Below are positions 8,544-16,408 of a stretch of DNA of 34,926 bases, in pieces. The notes under the pieces were generated by a model. That model worked only from the letters and a program-made list of their open reading frames with translations. It was not told where the DNA came from and did not search any database. The number at the start of each line of letters is the position of its first letter. The first letter of the stretch is position 1. Origin of the DNA: Hyphomicrobiaceae bacterium. GTDB taxonomy: Bacteria > Pseudomonadota > Alphaproteobacteria > Rhizobiales > JAKIUO01. The position numbers were made by a program, and so were the translations under genes. Location: contig JAKIUO010000004.1 in assembly GCA_021647535.1 (NCBI GenBank), positions 1 through 34,926 on the forward strand, read 5' to 3'.

Positions 8544-11500
8544 TTACTTTACGGTTTCCACGACAAGCGCCTCTTCTACCACAGCAGCGAGCTCCTCCTG
8601 GTGCTGTTTCATCAGACCGGTAGCCGTGGCTGCCGAAGCTGAACGCCCGACATAACGCAGACGCGAAGATTTACCCTCCACATGATCAAGCACCCACTCC
8701 ATGCCAGGCTGGATATACGTCCACGCCCCCATATTCTGCGGCTCTTCTTGACACCAGACCATCTCGGCGTCCGGAAAATGAGCAATTTCCTTGATCAAGG
8801 CCTTCGCCGGAAATGGATAGAGCTGCTCAAGACGCAATATATAGACGCTTGCCAATTCTAACCTGTTACGCTCTGCCAGAAGATCATAATATATACGACC
8901 TGAACAAAGAATGACACGCTTGATTTGTGCTTTGCCCTGCAAGCGAATATTGTTGCCCGGGTCTGTTTCCGCGTCATCACAGAGCAGACGGTGAAAGCTT
9001 GAATGCGGCCCGAACTGCTCCAGCTTCGAGACGGCACGCTTGTGACGCAGCAGACTTTTGGGCGACATCAAGATCAACGGCTTGCGGAACTGGCGATGGA
9101 TCTGACGGCGCAGAATATGAAAATAATTGGCTGGTGTTGTGCAGTTGGCGACCTGCCAGTTGTCCTGCGCACTCATTTGCAAATAACGCTCAAGACGCGC
9201 CGATGAATGTTCCGGCCCCTGCCCCTCATAGCCATGCGGCAACAGGCAAACCAGCCCCGACATACGCATCCATTTGCGCTCACCCGAGGACAAAAACTGG
9301 TCAAACATGATCTGCGCCCCATTGGCAAAATCACCGAACTGCGCCTCCCACAAAACAAGCGCGTGCGGGTTGGTGAGCGAATAGCCATATTCAAACCCCA
9401 GAACGGCATATTCCGACAAAAGCGAATTGACAATCTCGATGGTCTCGGGCTTTTGACCCTTGTCATTTGCTTCCAGTTTATTGAGGGGAATATATTTGTG
9501 TTCCGTTTGCTGATCGACGATCACTGCATGGCGATGGGAAAAAGTACCGCGCTCCACATCCTGCCCGGAAAGGCGCACCGGAAAGCCCTCATCCAGCAAA
9601 GTGCCAAAGGCAAGGCTCTCGGCCATGGCCCAATCCAGGCCCTCGCCGCGCTCGATCATTTGAGCCCGCCTGTTGATGATGCGCACCAGCGTTTTGTGAA
9701 CCTGAACCTTTTCGGGGATGCTGGTCAGCGAGCGGCCAATGCGTTGCAAGCGTTGCAGGCTGACGCCAGTTTTTCCCCGGCGCTCAATATCTGAACGGGT
9801 CAGGGTCATGCCGCGCCACTTGCCCGTCAGCCAGTCTGCCGTTTTCGCCTTGTAGCTTTTGCCTTCTTCAAACTCGCGGTCAAGCTGGGCGCGAATATCG
9901 CGCTTCAGGTTTTCCACTTCATCAGGGCTCACCACCCCTTCATCCACCAGTTTTCGGGCATAGATCTCGCCGACCATCGGGTGATGGCGGATGGCTCTGT
10001 ACATTTTGGGCTGCGTGAAAAAGGGCTCATCGGCTTCATTATGACCATGGCGGCGGTAGCAGAAAATATCGAGCACCACCGGCTTGTGAAACAGCTGGCG
10101 AAACTCGGTGGCAACGCGCGCCATATGAACAACGGCTTCCGGGTCATCCCCATTGACATGAAAAATCGGAGCGCCACTCATTTTGGCGACGCTGGTGGGA
10201 TAGGGCGCAGCACTTGAAAGATCTGGGGTTGTGGTAAAGCCGATCTGATTATTGACAATAAAATGCAGCGAACCGCCCGTCTTATGCCCGCCTTGCTTTG
10301 ACATGGCAAAACATTCCGACACCACCCCTTGCCCTGCAAAGGCGGCGTCGCCATGCAGCAATAAAGGCAGCACTTCAACCCGGCTGTCATCATGAAGCTG
10401 ATCCTGCTTGGCGCGCACCTTCCCCAGCACCACCGGATCAACCGCCTCCAGATGAGACGGGTTGGCGACCAGCGATAAATGTACGGCGTTTTCATCAAAG
10501 ATGCGATCGCTGGAAGCCCCCAGATGATATTTGACATCCCCCGAACCCGAATATTCATCTGGCAGGGAAGAGCCGCCCATAAACTCGTGAAAAATAATAC
10601 GATGCAGTTTGCGCATGACATTGGCCAGCACGTTAAGGCGGCCCCGATGCGGCATACCGATAACGATCTGGCGAACGCCGAGCTGACCACCGCGCTTGAC
10701 GACCTGCTCCATGGCCGGCACAAGGCTCTCGCCGCCATCAAGGCCAAAACGCTTGGTGCCGGTATATTTTTGCTCAAGAAAGCGCTCGAACATTTCGGCT
10801 TCGAGCACCTTGGCAAGAATGGCGCGCTTGCCCTCGGGCGTGAAGCTGATTTCGTTCTCATAACCTTCAATGCGCTGGCGCAACCAGCGGCGCTGCCCCG
10901 GCGTTGTTATATGCGTAAACTCAAAGCCGACATGGCGGCAATAAGTGTGACGCAAATGGGTAATGATCTCGCCAAGGGTCGCCGTTTCCATGCCCAGTTC
11001 GCCATCGAGAAAAATCACATTCTCCATATTGGCCTCGGTAAAACCGTGATATTCGGGCTGTAATTCGGGATGTTCAAGGCGCTGCATCAAGCCCAGAGGA
11101 TCAAGGTCAGCCACCAGATGCCCCAGCACACGATAAGAGCGAATAAGCTCCAGCGCCCGCACGGTCTCGCGGCGATGCTGGACAATCAGCGCGTCCGAGA
11201 GCTCGACACCATAGTGCTGTGCTTTGAGCGCCAGTATCTTTTCAATATGCTCATCAAGGTCTTGCGGCGTCTGAGGCTCGTCCTCTCGCCAATCGCCGTC
11301 AAAAGCTGCCGTCAGATCCCCATTGCGCGCAACTGGCCAGTTTTCGCGCCGCCAGGAAGGACCAGCCGCCTCGCTCCGCCCCTCGCCAGATTGCCCTTGC
11401 AGCTGGGCAAAAAAACGCTGCCATTCCTCATCCACCGAGTGCGGATCGCGCTCATATCTGGCTTGAAGATCTTCGACATAAGGCGCGTTGGCGCCATCTA

Positions 11501-11546
11501 AAAAAGCGGTACGGGCAAAAGTCTCGTTCTGCTTGCTGCGCGTCAT
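8544..11546 (-). CDS. sucA: 2-Oxoglutarate dehydrogenase E1 component
   Basis: A thiamine-diphosphate enzyme of about 1000 residues that decarboxylates 2-oxoglutarate and succinylates the lipoyl group of SucB. The N-terminus has the family signature FARTAFLDGANAPYVEDLQ and SVDEEWQRFF. Further on are MPHRGRLNVLANV, the ThDP-binding HGDAAFAGQGVVSE and NNQIGFTT, RRHGHNEADEP, FEYGYSL, and the C-terminal LRLEQLYPFP and WCQEEPQNMGAW segments. Family alignment places the start at the ATG at 11546 (MTRSKQNETFARTAF); a longer frame with an ATG at 11597 adds 17 residues with no ribosome-binding site and no family match. It is the first gene of the cluster. The bases upstream of it hold a repeat element and the SRP RNA gene rather than another protein gene. 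Confidence 0.97.
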   Translation of the reverse strand: MTRSKQNETFARTAFLDGANAPYVEDLQARYERDPHSVDEEWQRFFAQLQGQSGEGRSEAAGPSWRRENWPVARNGDLTAAFDGDWREDEPQTPQDLDEHIEKILALKAQHYGVELSDALIVQHRRETVRALELIRSYRVLGHLVADLDPLGLMQRLEHPELQPEYHGFTEANMENVIFLDGELGMETATLGEIITHLRHTYCRHVGFEFTHITTPGQRRWLRQRIEGYENEISFTPEGKRAILAKVLEAEMFERFLEQKYTGTKRFGLDGGESLVPAMEQVVKRGGQLGVRQIVIGMPHRGRLNVLANVMRKLHRIIFHEFMGGSSLPDEYSGSGDVKYHLGASSDRIFDENAVHLSLVANPSHLEAVDPVVLGKVRAKQDQLHDDSRVEVLPLLLHGDAAFAGQGVVSECFAMSKQGGHKTGGSLHFIVNNQIGFTTTPDLSSAAPYPTSVAKMSGAPIFHVNGDDPEAVVHMARVATEFRQLFHKPVVLDIFCYRRHGHNEADEPFFTQPKMYRAIRHHPMVGEIYARKLVDEGVVSPDEVENLKRDIRAQLDREFEEGKSYKAKTADWLTGKWRGMTLTRSDIERRGKTGVSLQRLQRIGRSLTSIPEKVQVHKTLVRIINRRAQMIERGEGLDWAMAESLAFGTLLDEGFPVRLSGQDVERGTFSHRHAVIVDQQTEHKYIPLNKLEANDKGQKPETIEIVNSLLSEYAVLGFEYGYSLTNPHALVLWEAQFGDFANGAQIMFDQFLSSGERKWMRMSGLVCLLPHGYEGQGPEHSSARLERYLQMSAQDNWQVANCTTPANYFHILRRQIHRQFRKPLILMSPKSLLRHKRAVSKLEQFGPHSSFHRLLCDDAETDPGNNIRLQGKAQIKRVILCSGRIYYDLLAERNRLELASVYILRLEQLYPFPAKALIKEIAHFPDAEMVWCQEEPQNMGAWTYIQPGMEWVLDHVEGKSSRLRYVGRSASAATATGLMKQHQEELAAVVEEALVVETVK

Positions 11547-11658
11547 ATATTTCGACCCAATTCCTGCGGCAATATGTCTCAATGACCAGCCTAACATTGA
11601 AGGAGGTAACTGTCACAGCAAAAAATGGCTTTTCTTATGAGCGGCAAGCGGGAGCATT

Positions 11659-11811
11659 CAATTCGAACAGCAACCTCGCTCCGCGACGGGGCCAGCCCTT
11701 TATATTTTGCGCTACCGCTACGCTATTTGAGCGCTTGACCCCGCTGGAGGGTCCCCCTCCAGACCTCCCGTTTTTCTATTTTAAAAGTGAAAAAGTGTGG
11801 GTGCGGGAGGC
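11659..11811. repeat. Palindrome-rich repeat element, copy A (between sucA and the SRP RNA gene)
   Basis: On the plus strand this stretch starts with CAATTC and runs through a 24-base segment (11675-11698) that matches the reverse complement of 12133-12157 with one difference. It then has the dyad CTGGAGGG-TCC-CCCTCCAG (11744-11762), the segment CAGACCTCCCxTTTTTCTAT and a GGGTGCGGGAGG end. The same order of blocks, inverted, forms copy B on the other side of the SRP RNA gene. The middle of copy A (about 11700-11740) has diverged. No protein gene is evident in 11598-11817. Confidence 0.75.
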
Positions 11812-11817
11812 ATAAGC

Positions 11818-11913
11818 AGGAGGCTGGACAGTGACCCGTAAGAAACTCGTTAGGGCTGCTTCCTTCCGGACCTGACCCGGTTGGCGAGGAATACGTCCAA
11901 CGCCAACCTCCCT
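11818..11913 (-). ncRNA. ffs: Signal recognition particle RNA, small bacterial type (4.5S)
   Basis: On the minus strand the stretch contains the universally conserved SRP domain IV: GGTCAGGTCCGGAAGGAAGC followed by AGCCCTAACG (about 11878-11845). The symmetric and asymmetric loops bind Ffh and the tetraloop docks FtsY. The 5' arm GGGAGGTTGGCG can pair within the hairpin and with the 3' CCTCC-containing arm, giving an RNA of about 96 bases, as expected for the small type. The ends are set by the GGGAGG/CCTCC pairing and are good to a few bases. On the minus strand, T-rich runs (about 11797-11786) lie beyond the 3' end. It is flanked by inverted copies of a palindromic repeat. Confidence 0.92.
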
Positions 11914-11988
11914 GTCAGCTATATAGGGCTTGTCAAAAAGCTTGGCAAGAGCTGATTGGTTTTTGGACTTAACTGAGCTGTGGCAATT

Positions 11989-12162
11989 CAATTCTTGACG
12001 CTTTGCTTCGCAAGCGGGCTGCCGCCCACACCCACTTGGGAGGAGACCTCCCAAACCCATCCCTCTTTGATCTTAAAGATAGAAAAAAGGGAGGTCTGGA
12101 GGGTGGCCCGTTTGCGGGGTTCGGGGCTGGCCCCGTCGCGAAGCGAGTCTGAGCAAGAATTG
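11989..12162. repeat. Palindrome-rich repeat element, copy B, with inverted ends (MITE-like)
   Basis: This 174-bp element begins with CAATTCTTG (11989-11997) and ends with its reverse complement CAAGAATTG (12154-12162). The similarity of the two ends continues inward for about 39 bases at lower identity (both have GCTTCGC followed by a G/C-rich block). Inside are GGGC-TGCC-GCCC, the dyad TTGGGAGG-AGA-CCTCCCAA (12036-12054), AAACCCATCCCTCTTTGAT, and the GGGAGGTCTGGAGGG block. It ends 12 bases before the folB stop. Its left half matches 22590-22672 in direct orientation, and its right half matches copy A in inverted orientation. No gene is seen in it. Confidence 0.78.
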
Positions 12163-12173
12163 CATGGCTCTGC

Positions 12174-12584
12174 CTAACCGACCTGCAAACGCTCGATTTC
12201 GATGCCAACCGAGGCGCATTCGGGGATGATGTCGGGCTTTTCGATGCACACTTTGGCGGCCAGCACGCGGGCATCCTCAAGGGCGCTTTTGGCGATCATT
12301 TCGGCCAGCGTTTCGATCAGATTGACATGGCCTCTGGCGATGATGGCCTTGATATTTTCAACGACATTGCCATAGCAAACGACATTTTCGAGCCGGTCTT
12401 CAAGCCCCTCTTCGCCCTCACGCACGGTGAGGTCTACGCAAATAATGAGTTTTTGCGGCGCAAGTTTTTCATGTTCCAGCACGCCAACAGTGGCCATGAC
12501 ATTGAGATCGCGCACAAAGACATGGCGCGTTCTATTGATCGCATTGGCTCTGGTCGCCGTCAGGCTAAGGGTTTGCTCATTCAT
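12174..12584 (-). CDS. folB: Dihydroneopterin aldolase
   Basis: A 136-residue protein, near the usual family length, catalysing the aldol cleavage of 7,8-dihydroneopterin to 6-hydroxymethyl-dihydropterin in folate synthesis. The pattern fits FolB: VFVRDLNVMATVGVLEHEK at the N-terminus (the GxxxHE region), LIICVDLTV, VVCYGNVVENIKAII, VNLIETLAEMIAK (with the conserved active-site Glu), and the C-terminal VCIEKPDIIPECASVGIEI with the conserved Lys-Pro. A GAGAG motif precedes the ATG. It follows a pteridine-reductase-like SDR by 68 bases on the same strand, so the two probably work on reduced pterins together. Confidence 0.92.
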   Translation of the reverse strand: MNEQTLSLTATRANAINRTRHVFVRDLNVMATVGVLEHEKLAPQKLIICVDLTVREGEEGLEDRLENVVCYGNVVENIKAIIARGHVNLIETLAEMIAKSALEDARVLAAKVCIEKPDIIPECASVGIEIERLQVG

Positions 12585-12652
12585 TTCAGGCTCTCTTTTT
12601 TCCAGAAATTTCTGCTTCCCGCCTACACGACATAGGGCCAGGAGTCCATGAT

Positions 12653-13453
12653 CTAATCATGCTTGTTGGTGACATCGGGGGTGTTCCAAGCGAGGTGGCG
12701 ACCGCCATCAAGAGCGATCATCTGGCCGGTCATGGACGGCATTTCGACGATGAAACGGATGGTGCGGGCAATGTGCTCGGGAGTGGCGCAGCGCTTCAGG
12801 GGAAGCTTGGCGCACTGGCCCTCAAACTCCTCTTGTGTCTGGCGCTTGTTCGGCAGAATAGGCCCCGGCCCGATGGCATTGACGCGTGTATGCGGCGACA
12901 AAGCCTGCGCCAGCGTGCGCGTTGCTGTCCACAAAGCTGATTTTGAGAGCGTATAGGACATATAATAGGGGGTCAGTCGCCAGACTTTTTGATCGAGAAT
13001 ATTGATGATATTACCCTCGATTTCTTGCGGTAATTGCTCCACTATGGCCTGCGAGAGCATCAGCGGGGCGGTCAGATTGACTTGCAATTGCTGATGATAT
13101 TTCAGCATACCCCCTACCGGGTCGCCCTCAGTCGAAACACCAAGGCTTTGCAGCTTGTCGGGGTCAAACATGGAGGCGTTATTGACCAGCAGATTGACGG
13201 CCCCAAACTGTGCGCCAAGCGCTGGGATAAGCTCGCGAACCTGCGCCTCGTCGTCTAAATCCCCCTTGAGGGCCAGCGCCCGGCCCCCGTCTTTTTCAAT
13301 CAGCGCCACGACTTCAAGCGCTGCCTCTTTCGAGCTGTTATAATGCACCCCCACGGCCCAGCCATGAGCCGCCAGATCAAGGGCGATATGGCGACCAATG
13401 CGATGGGAAGCTCCCGTGACCAATGCCACCCTGCCTGCTTTAGCGTCACTCAT
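12653..13453 (-). CDS. SDR oxidoreductase of the pteridine reductase (PTR1/FolM) type
   Basis: A 266-residue short-chain dehydrogenase. The cofactor motif is TGASHRIGR (residues 13-21), the TGxxxRxG form found in pteridine reductases instead of the classical TGxxxGxG. The active site reads Asp154, Tyr167 and Lys171; an Asp 13 residues before the catalytic Tyr, with Lys at +4, is the spacing known for PTR1. NNASMF and GPGPILPNK are also present. The likely reaction is NADPH-dependent reduction of a dihydropterin such as dihydromonapterin or dihydrofolate. The folB gene next door supports a pterin role. I leave out the symbol because FolM and other PTR1-like enzymes cannot be told apart here. 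Confidence 0.87.
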   Translation of the reverse strand: MSDAKAGRVALVTGASHRIGRHIALDLAAHGWAVGVHYNSSKEAALEVVALIEKDGGRALALKGDLDDEAQVRELIPALGAQFGAVNLLVNNASMFDPDKLQSLGVSTEGDPVGGMLKYHQQLQVNLTAPLMLSQAIVEQLPQEIEGNIINILDQKVWRLTPYYMSYTLSKSALWTATRTLAQALSPHTRVNAIGPGPILPNKRQTQEEFEGQCAKLPLKRCATPEHIARTIRFIVEMPSMTGQMIALDGGRHLAWNTPDVTNKHD

Positions 13454-13490
13454 AAAGCTGTTCTATCCTGCATGAAAAACTCCAAAACCG

Positions 13491-14501
13491 CTATTTTATC
13501 AGATTGCCGGTGGCTTCAATGACGGTGGCAGAGGCTCCTGCCTGTGGCGAATAGGCGAAATAGATATAGGCGACATAGGCCGTCAGAAAACCGATGCCCG
13601 ATATTCTGTTGATCTCGCGGCCTTTGAGAACAAAGGGCAAAAGCAACATGGTCGCGGCCAGCATGATCCACAGATCGGCCTTCAAAAACATTTCGGGGAT
13701 CGGCACCGGTGTTACCATCGAGGTTATGCCCATCACCGCCAGCAGATTGAACAGGTTGGAGCCCAGCACATTGCCAATGGCCAGCGCCGCCTGCCCCCTG
13801 ATGGCAGCGGTCAGGGTCGTCGCCAGTTCGGGCAAAGACGTGCCAAGCGCCACCAGCGTCAGGCCAATGACCTCATCGGATATGTTAAAGCGCCGGGCAA
13901 TAATGGAGGCGTTGTCAACGGTCAGGGTGGCAGCCAGCGGCAGACCTATCAGTCCCACAGCCAGCAAAAAGAAAATCATCCCATTGCCTTTGGGTTCGCC
14001 TGCATCCCCATCAATCATTTCCATGGCTTCAGCGCCCAGCACGCTGGCAGCATCCTTGTGCTGCTCGGCGCGCCGAGCCTGCTCCAGCAAAAACGCAATC
14101 AGCATGACAAACAGCAAAGCCCCATGCCAGAACGCCAGCGGCCCGACAAAACAAAGGGCAATGAAAACCAGCGTTGCCAAAATGACATAAATCGTGTTGC
14201 GAACCACAAAGTCCTGCTCGGTATCGGTTGCCACAATGATCGCTGGCAAACCCAGCACCAACAATATATTGGCAATATTGGAACCCACCACATTGCCAAT
14301 GGCTATGCCCGGTGCATCCGCCAGAGCGGCGCGCAGGGACACCACCAGCTCAGGAGCCGAGGTGCCAAAGGCAACAATAGTCAGGCCAATCACCAGCGTT
14401 GGAATGCCAAGCTTGACGGAAAGCGCAACCGCACCGCGTACCAGCGCGTCACCACAAACCAGCAGCAGGGCAATGCCCACACATAAAAGCACATAGACCA
14501 T
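13491..14501 (-). CDS. Calcium/sodium antiporter (CaCA family, YrbG-like)
   Basis: A 336-residue inner-membrane protein made of two homologous halves of about five helices each. Each half carries the family alpha-repeat. The first has GLTIVAFGTSAPELVVS followed by GNVVGSNIANILLVLG. The second has GLTLVALGTSLPELATT followed by GNVLGSNLFNLLAVMG. The Glu in each PEL and the Asn in each GSN bind the cation. A loop of about 30 mostly acidic residues (QARRAEQHKDAAS onward) joins the halves. AAGGG lies about 6 bases before the ATG. It precedes the pteridine reductase-like gene by 37 bases on the same strand, so the three minus-strand genes may be co-transcribed. Confidence 0.93.
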   Translation of the reverse strand: MVYVLLCVGIALLLVCGDALVRGAVALSVKLGIPTLVIGLTIVAFGTSAPELVVSLRAALADAPGIAIGNVVGSNIANILLVLGLPAIIVATDTEQDFVVRNTIYVILATLVFIALCFVGPLAFWHGALLFVMLIAFLLEQARRAEQHKDAASVLGAEAMEMIDGDAGEPKGNGMIFFLLAVGLIGLPLAATLTVDNASIIARRFNISDEVIGLTLVALGTSLPELATTLTAAIRGQAALAIGNVLGSNLFNLLAVMGITSMVTPVPIPEMFLKADLWIMLAATMLLLPFVLKGREINRISGIGFLTAYVAYIYFAYSPQAGASATVIEATGNLIK

Positions 14502-14729
14502 GGAAAACCCTTAAAACTATCTGTTAGAACAAGCCCCAAAGCAGCGACCGGCTTCTCGCCAAATCTCTCATCGCCCGGCTGGATGTTCGCATGAGTTGAT
14601 CGTCTTCATATAATCACCCTGCTCCTCTAATCAACCAGCCAATGGTTGCCAACTGGTCAGAGTGACAGGGCGAAAAAGTGACCAAAATATTAAAGAACGT
14701 ACATGTATTTGCGCTCCGGCGAACGACGA

Positions 14730-15581
14730 TCAGTCGCCATCAAGCATGTCACCAATGCCGCCGAGCAGCGAACCTTCGCCAACACTGCGCCCCCCCACGC
14801 CCGTAGCCGCCGCCATACGCCCGGCAAGGCGCGAGAACGGCAAAGACTGCAACCAGACCTTGCCCGGCCCGGTAAGCTTGGCAAAAAACACGCCTTCACC
14901 ACCAAAAATCATTGATTTGACGGAACCGGCGCGTTCCAGATCAAAGTCCACCGTTGGCATCATGGCGGCCAGACAGCCCGTATCCACATGCAACACTTCG
15001 CCAGGCGCAAGCTCACGCTCAACCACTGTGCCACCAGCGTGCACGAACACCCAGCCATCGCCTTCAAGCTTTTGCATAATGAAGCCTTCGCCACCAAACA
15101 GCCCGGTCATGACTTTTTGCTGAAAATGAATGCCAACCTGTACGCCGCGCGCCGCGCACAAAAAACTGTCTTTCTGGCAAATAATTGTGCCACCCATCTG
15201 ATCAAGCTTGATGGGCAGGATATGACCTGGATAGGGAGCGGCAAAAGCCACACGCGCCTTGCCCGTCCCTTGATGGGTGAACAGGGTCATGAACAGACTC
15301 TCGCCTGTCAAAATACGTTTTCCAGCCCCGGCCAGTTTGCCCAGAAAGCCAGCTTCTTCCTGATTTTTCGAACCATCGCCAAACACTGTATCCATATGAA
15401 TATCAGCGTTTTTAAACATCAGGGAACCAGCTTCCGCTATGGCGCTTTCGCCAGGGTCCAGCTCAACCTCGACAAATTGCATCTCCGAGCCTTTGATCTC
15501 GAAGTCAATATCATCATCCACCCCGGCATCCCGGTCATGGCGTGCAGCAGCAACCTTTGGCACCGATCCCCAAATATCCAT
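14730..15581 (-). CDS. TIGR00266/AIM24 family protein
   Basis: A 283-residue protein of the TIGR00266 (AIM24-like, beta-barrel trefoil) family, whose biochemical role is not established. Visible features are DIDFEIKGSEMQFVEVELDP near the N-terminus, ESAIAEAGSLMF, a Gly-rich segment with GKRILTGESLFMTLFTH, PGHILPIKL, GLFGGEGFIMQKLEGDGWVFVHAGG, and a C-terminal LTGPGKVWLQSLPFSRLA that leads into a Gly-rich tail. The open frame continues 85 codons upstream, but AAGGGGA lies a few bases before the ATG at 15581 and the extra residues have no family character, so I start there. It lies downstream of a DUF2892 gene on the same strand with a 244-base gap. Confidence 0.88.
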   Translation of the reverse strand: MDIWGSVPKVAAARHDRDAGVDDDIDFEIKGSEMQFVEVELDPGESAIAEAGSLMFKNADIHMDTVFGDGSKNQEEAGFLGKLAGAGKRILTGESLFMTLFTHQGTGKARVAFAAPYPGHILPIKLDQMGGTIICQKDSFLCAARGVQVGIHFQQKVMTGLFGGEGFIMQKLEGDGWVFVHAGGTVVERELAPGEVLHVDTGCLAAMMPTVDFDLERAGSVKSMIFGGEGVFFAKLTGPGKVWLQSLPFSRLAGRMAAATGVGGRSVGEGSLLGGIGDMLDGD

Positions 15582-15735
15582 CCAATTCCCCTTGCAAAGC
15601 TTCACTTTATATTGAGCTGACAGATAGGTGGTTGCGCCCCAGATATCAAGAGCTACCGGGTTTTTCCCATAACAGCGTCGAGGCACCAGCAAAGAGCAAT
15701 GGCCTCGTTCAAAACGCAAGCCTAATGCATCCGCA

Positions 15736-15757
15736 CTCAGGGCGGCTGTGCCCTGAG
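15736..15757. other. Perfect hairpin between DUF2892 and TIGR00266 genes
   Basis: CTCAGGGC-GGCTGT-GCCCTGAG forms an 8-bp perfect stem with a 6-base loop; CCG/CGG outside it could add pairs after a small bulge. No T-run follows on the minus strand, the direction of both flanking genes, so it is not a convincing intrinsic terminator for the gene it follows. It could be an RNA processing or stability hairpin, or a protein-binding dyad. Confidence 0.5.
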
Positions 15758-15825
15758 CGGTTTTGTCGTTTATCCTATCCTCTGCCGGACAAAAGAAGGA
15801 CTTGCCCGGCAGCCAACAAAAAAAC

Positions 15826-16026
15826 CTAGCTGGCACCGACGGCTTTGAGGATTTTTGTCATAGGGCAAAAATTGGTGATACCAGCCTGAAACAGATTGGC
15901 TCCGACAAAAGCGGTGAACCACAACCAGCTCATGGGCACCATATCAATCGTCCCACTATAATGAGCCAGTCCCAGACTGATCATGATAAACAGACCAGCT
16001 ACGCTCATGGTAATTCTTTGCGCCAT
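15826..16026 (-). CDS. DUF2892 (YgaP-like) inner-membrane protein
   Basis: A 66-residue protein with two predicted membrane helices (about 7-25 and 33-50). It ends in the family hallmark NLFQAGITNFCPMTKILKAV with a conserved Cys-Pro. This domain (PF11127) is the membrane part of the rhodanese YgaP in E. coli; stand-alone versions are common and have no proven role. GGGAGAG precedes the ATG. It is divergent from the redox/DsrC-like cluster, across the intergenic region with direct repeats. A sulfur-related role is suggested only by this neighbourhood and by the YgaP link. Confidence 0.87.
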   Translation of the reverse strand: MAQRITMSVAGLFIMISLGLAHYSGTIDMVPMSWLWFTAFVGANLFQAGITNFCPMTKILKAVGAS

Positions 16027-16216
16027 TTTTTCTCTCCCAATTTTTTCGTTCTATTTGTTTTTTAAAGGGCAGTCCCGACTGCCTCTTGCAGATCACCCTT
16101 CTTGCAGGGCACACCCTGTTCTAGCACATTCGACGAAGCTTTTACAGCTTTGCCCCACAAACAATCAAACGGGTCAATCTATTGTGATGACATATGAAAA
16201 TATTTTGAAGACGTCA

Positions 16217-16325
16217 CACCTCAAAACAAGAAAGGGGCACCTCAAAAACAAGAAGGCAGCACAAGCGATCATTTCATTCCACAGGGTGCCTCTGCAAAAC
16301 CAAGACATCCTTACAAAACCAAGAC
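16217..16325. promoter_or_regulatory. Four short direct repeats in the divergent intergenic region
   Basis: The 382 bases between the DUF2892 gene (-) and the HTH-ferredoxin gene (+) hold no other gene. They contain two repeated pairs: CACCTCAAAACAAGAA at 16217 and CACCTCAAAAACAAGAA at 16238 (offset 21), then AAAACCAAGAC at 16296 and 16315 (offset 19). All four share CAAAA(C)CAAGA, with offsets of 21, 52 and 19 bases, close to whole turns of DNA. A possible hairpin AGACCT-11-AGGTCT follows (16321-16343). This looks like an operator array, plausibly bound by the HTH protein encoded just downstream, but binding is inferred. Confidence 0.5.
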
Positions 16326-16408
16326 CTCTTTGCAAAAAAGGTCTAATATCAGACAATTAAAAAAATAAGTTATTGCGAAGCCCAGCATTGATCAGTAAAT
16401 ATCTTATC

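Noticed and set aside
11547..11597. N-terminal extension of SucA from the ATG at 11597
   Set aside because: No ribosome-binding site precedes it and the 17 extra residues do not match the family; the family start is at 11546.
11582..11815. Small plus-strand ORFs after a strong AAGGAGGT at about 11599
   Set aside because: The only nearby ATG in phase is about 17 bases away, too far for good initiation, and the frames run through repeat copy A.
15582..15836. 85-residue N-terminal extension of the TIGR00266 protein
   Set aside because: The internal ATG at 15581 has AAGGGGA in front of it and gives the normal family length; the extension contains the 15736-15757 hairpin and overlaps the DUF2892 stop.
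16217..16325. CRISPR array
   Set aside because: Only four short repeats of unequal spacing and imperfect identity, with no cas genes; they fit an operator array better.
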